DNA of 8,253 bases from Armatimonadota bacterium (lineage in GTDB: Bacteria; Armatimonadota; Chthonomonadetes; Chthonomonadales; Chthonomonadaceae), in assembly GCA_026392135.1 (NCBI GenBank), contig JAPLCR010000497.1, positions 13,888-22,140 on the forward strand, read 5' to 3'. Positions 6,453-8,253 of this stretch are shown piece by piece (within the stretch, counting starts at the first letter, position 1; each line of letters opens with the position of its first letter). Under the pieces are notes generated by a model, which saw only the letters and a program-made list of their open reading frames with translations, was not told the DNA's origin and did no database searches. The position numbers and the translations under genes are program-made.

Positions 6453-7753
6453 CTAACCCTTTGCCACCTGCTCAATCACTTCAAGGCTATCGCGGGTGAT
6501 GTCGGTAAGTTGGACTGTATGGTAGCCGGTTACACCTGTATGGAGCGTGTCGTTTATCACGCCGACCCAGCTTTCGGGTAGGGCTTTACGCCCGTGTAGT
6601 ATTCCTAGAATGGAGCCTACTGTTGCGCCGTTGCAGTCCGTGTCGAAGCAGGGCTGAACAGCGCGGCAGATACTCTTCGCGTAGTCATGCTCTCCCCACA
6701 GTAGCCCCGTCGCGACAATCATGGCGTTGGAGATGGTGTGACACCAGTCATGCGCCCTCTCCTCATTCCATAGTTCGTGAATACGGTAGACCGTCGTATC
6801 GAAATCGATCTCCAACTCGTGCCACTCAAGAATACTCTCGATAGCGTCGGTTAGGCGACTCTTTTCTGGTATCTGCCCAAGCCCAGCTTGAATAATTGTC
6901 GGAATATCATCGGTCACAAACGCCGCCGCAATCATCGCCGCCGCCCACATCTCGCCATAAATCCCGTTCTTGATATGCGAAATGGAGGCATCGCGCCACG
7001 CAAACTCTGCAGCAAGTTCGGGGTTACCAGGAGCAGCATAGCCGAAGAAATCGGCGCGAATCTGCGCTCCAATCCACTCACGATAGGGGTTGCGGAAGCT
7101 TGCTGAAGCGGGCGGCGGTATCAGCAGGCAGAAGTTACGATAAGCCACGCGTTCGGCAGTGCAGGTGTGCGTGATGGGAATGTCGCTCAACCAGAAGTTG
7201 GCAACATCGGTAGGTGTAAAATGGGTGCCGTAGCGTTTGAAGATAGCTAATCCTGTTGTGGTGTAGTTTGTGTCGTCGTCAACTTGTACTTCTCTTGGAT
7301 CTCGGAAGCGACGTTGTAGCGGAAGAAGTCCTCTAGGGGAAACTTGTTCAGGTCTTTGAGGTAGCCGTACATTCGAGGTCGTCGCCACCCCTCCACAGGT
7401 TTACCCAACAGACAGCCTGTTGCGCGACCCGTCCACGCCCCATGTACTTTATCCTCTAGCTCGCCCGGCGTAAGGGAGAGGCTAGGTAGTTGCGGGCGAG
7501 CGGCAGGGCGTTGAGCGCGAATGCCCTCAAGGTCGGAGGGTTCTACGAAGGCGTAGCCCGCTTTAATGGGGAGTTGAACTGTCTTATCGAGAAGAGCCTG
7601 TGCTTGCGGCTGGTTTGAGAGGTTTTCAAGGTCGAGTTGTAAGACACGCTCGAAATCCTCTTCTACGGAAGAGAGGTCAAGTCCCTCCTGCTCACACTGT
7701 AGGCGTTCGGTTTCAATGTCCGATTTGTTTAGGTAAAGCCAGATATGCTTCAT
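6453..7753 (-). pseudogene. ADP-ribosylglycohydrolase family protein, interrupted by a -1 frameshift
   Basis: Family members (DraG/ARH-like) remove ADP-ribose from proteins or related substrates with a pair of metal ions. Two overlapping frames on the - strand, 7753-7247 and 7388-6453, each hold half of one protein. The first gives residues 1-157: an N-terminal extension with EPSDLEGIRA (71-80), then HGAWTGRATGCLLGKPVEG (104-122), the start of the catalytic fold. The second resumes with DDDTNYT (composite 159-165), a metal-ligand motif, and carries DTDCNGATVGSILG (371-384), the second metal motif. Joined at Lys157-Val158 they make 433 residues with nothing missing. The upstream start is supported by AAGGAG (7771-7766), with a 12-nt spacer. 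In the first frame the sequence runs on as TTTQTTPQQD and stops. A single-base deletion (AAGGTTGAC to AAGTTGAC) explains the break; it may be a real mutation or a sequencing error. The substrate is unknown. Confidence 0.85.
7281..7285 (-). other. Frameshift site in the ADP-ribosylglycohydrolase gene
   Basis: On the - strand, frame 1 reads AAG (7285-7283, Lys157) then TTG ACG, while the frame with the metal motif reads GTT (7283-7281, Val) GAC GAC GAC. The shared G marks a -1 shift. No X-XXY-YYZ slippery heptamer is seen there, which argues against programmed frameshifting. Confidence 0.75.
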
Positions 7754-7931
7754 TATAAAAAGTTGCTCCTTCTAAAGAACCTAAGTTGATACCTTATGTT
7801 TGTGTATGAGTACTCTATGGTATAGTTGAAATGTCCACTCTACGTACAGGAGAACACTTCTGCACAAACAGATTATCACAAATTACTGCCTTTGCGCCGA
7901 TTTTTTAGCCATTTATGGACAAAAAGACGAC

Positions 7932-7968
7932 CCGCAAGCCTAGGTGACGACCTTCAGCCTGATTGCGG
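7932..7968. repeat. Small stem-loop element
   Basis: CCGCAA (7932-7937) and TTGCGG (7963-7968) are complementary and enclose a second small hairpin, AGGT (7942-7945) with ACCT (7950-7953) around GACG. It could be part of a structured RNA or chance; I could not match it to a known riboswitch class. Confidence 0.35.
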
Positions 7969-7991
7969 AGAGGCTCGTAAGGCAGATCCAC

Positions 7992-8033
7992 TCTGTAATG
8001 CCACCCAAAAGATCTGTAATGCCACCCAAAAGA
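7992..8033. repeat. Perfect 21-bp tandem direct repeat, two copies
   Basis: The unit beginning TCTGTAATGCC and ending ACCCAAAAGA occurs at 7992-8012 and again at 8013-8033 with no mismatch and no spacer. The length is a multiple of three, so any frame stays open through it (one reads SVMPPKR twice), but no real gene is evident. It looks like a recent slippage duplication. Confidence 0.9.
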
Positions 8034-8040
8034 GTGAAGG

Positions 8041-8088
8041 CTGAAATGGTGAAAAACGTAACTACTGAGCTACACTATCCCATTTCAG
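8041..8088. repeat. Inverted repeat with nested hairpin
   Basis: CTGAAATGG (8041-8049) and CCATTTCAG (8080-8088) are perfectly complementary over 9 bp. In the - strand RNA an inner hairpin GUAGCU-CAGU-AGUUAC forms with one G-U pair, which is an A-C mismatch on the + strand. This suggests that if it is transcribed as a structure, it is from the - strand. Confidence 0.5.
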
Positions 8089-8093
8089 TTTCA

Positions 8094-8224
8094 GGGGTGG
8101 CTAGGGCGGAAGGTTTATCGCACTGACCCGCCCACCCCCTCTAAATCTCCCCCTTCACAAAGGGGAGACTTGCAATGCTCCCGCTCTCCGCCAACTTTTG
8201 CGAAACAGCGAAGCCTTCCGCCCT
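8094..8224. repeat. Nested inverted repeats, likely dispersed intergenic element
   Basis: AGGGCGGAAGG (8103-8113) and CCTTCCGCCCT (8214-8224) form an 11-bp perfect inverted repeat about 100 bp apart. Between them lies the palindrome TCTCCCCCTT-CAC-AAAGGGGAGA (8146-8168, nine of ten pairs) next to CCCCCTCTAAA. GGGGTGG (8094-8100) can also pair with CCACCCC (8132-8138). Such C-run/G-run palindromes are typical of repetitive intergenic elements in many bacterial genomes. No transposase or target-site duplication is visible. Confidence 0.55.
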
Positions 8225-8253
8225 CAGCATTCGCCCTTCCCCTTGTGCTTATC

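Larger units (their letters stand above)
7754..8253. other. 500-bp region without a convincing gene
   Basis: Short open frames exist at 7826-8044 (TTG start) and 7944-8126, but neither has a ribosome binding site or a recognisable product, and the second includes the tandem repeat. On the - strand the first part is the leader of the hydrolase gene, with no clear promoter found. An extended -10-like TGGTATAGT lies on the + strand at 7818-7826. The right part, from 7932 on, is dense in inverted and direct repeats. Confidence 0.6.

Noticed and set aside
7278..7292. Programmed -1 frameshift in the hydrolase gene
   Set aside because: No slippery heptamer and no obvious stimulatory structure. A one-base deletion is simpler.
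7920..7980. Riboswitch of the c-di-GMP type on the + strand
   Set aside because: A loose likeness to a GACG/GCAA pattern only. The helices and conserved junctions of that class are absent.
7992..8033. Start of a CRISPR array
   Set aside because: Only two 21-bp copies, directly abutting with no spacer, and no cas genes.
7826..8044. Open frame on the + strand beginning with TTG
   Set aside because: No Shine-Dalgarno, no recognisable domain, and composition like non-coding sequence.
8055..8078. tRNA D-arm-like string GTAGCTCAGTAG on the - strand
   Set aside because: No acceptor stem, anticodon arm or T-loop consensus can be placed around it.
7944..8126. Open frame on the + strand containing SVMPPKR twice
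   Set aside because: The repeated peptide is explained by the 21-bp DNA duplication. There is no ribosome binding site and no homology that I recognise.

Overview
The window carries six protein-coding loci from a bacterial chromosome of moderate GC content. They have good Shine-Dalgarno sites and housekeeping-type functions. I see no phage, plasmid, transposase, rRNA, tRNA or CRISPR. The gene content alone does not fix the organism. A YbgC-like thioesterase, a TPR membrane protein and an ADP-ribosylglycohydrolase with an 'EPSDLEGIRA' N-terminal extension would suit a deep-branching group such as Armatimonadota, but this is a low-confidence guess.

Left block, + strand, 3-3560. A Ppx/GppA phosphatase, cut by the left edge, is followed by an unrecognised five-helix membrane protein and a hotdog-fold acyl-CoA thioesterase. 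Gaps are 44 and 28 bp, so the three probably share a transcript. It converges on purH with only 12 bp between the stop codons.

Centre, 3573-6372. purH (AICAR transformylase / IMP cyclohydrolase) is on the - strand. Its leader contains a ZTP/ZMP (pfl-motif) riboswitch, read on the - strand at 5359-5284, followed by an intrinsic terminator whose 5' arm is the same RNA segment as the aptamer's pseudoknot strand. This is the best-supported regulatory feature here: PurH consumes ZMP, and ZMP accumulation would switch PurH on. Divergent from purH is a TPR protein with a Pro/Gln-rich linker and a C-terminal membrane domain. The two genes share a roughly 300 bp region with overlapping promoter candidates. 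A 15-bp perfect hairpin at 6397-6429 closes this block.

Right block, 6453-8253. An ADP-ribosylglycohydrolase on the - strand is split by a -1 frameshift at about 7281-7285. The two halves together make a complete 433-residue protein. The last 500 bp have no convincing gene but are rich in repeats: a perfect 21-bp tandem duplication and a nested set of inverted repeats resembling a dispersed intergenic element.

I found no clearly new multi-gene system. The points most worth a second look are the riboswitch/terminator switch, the frameshifted hydrolase, the thioesterase with Tyr at the usual active-site His, the unknown membrane protein with a palindrome inside its reading frame, and the structured gene-free right end.
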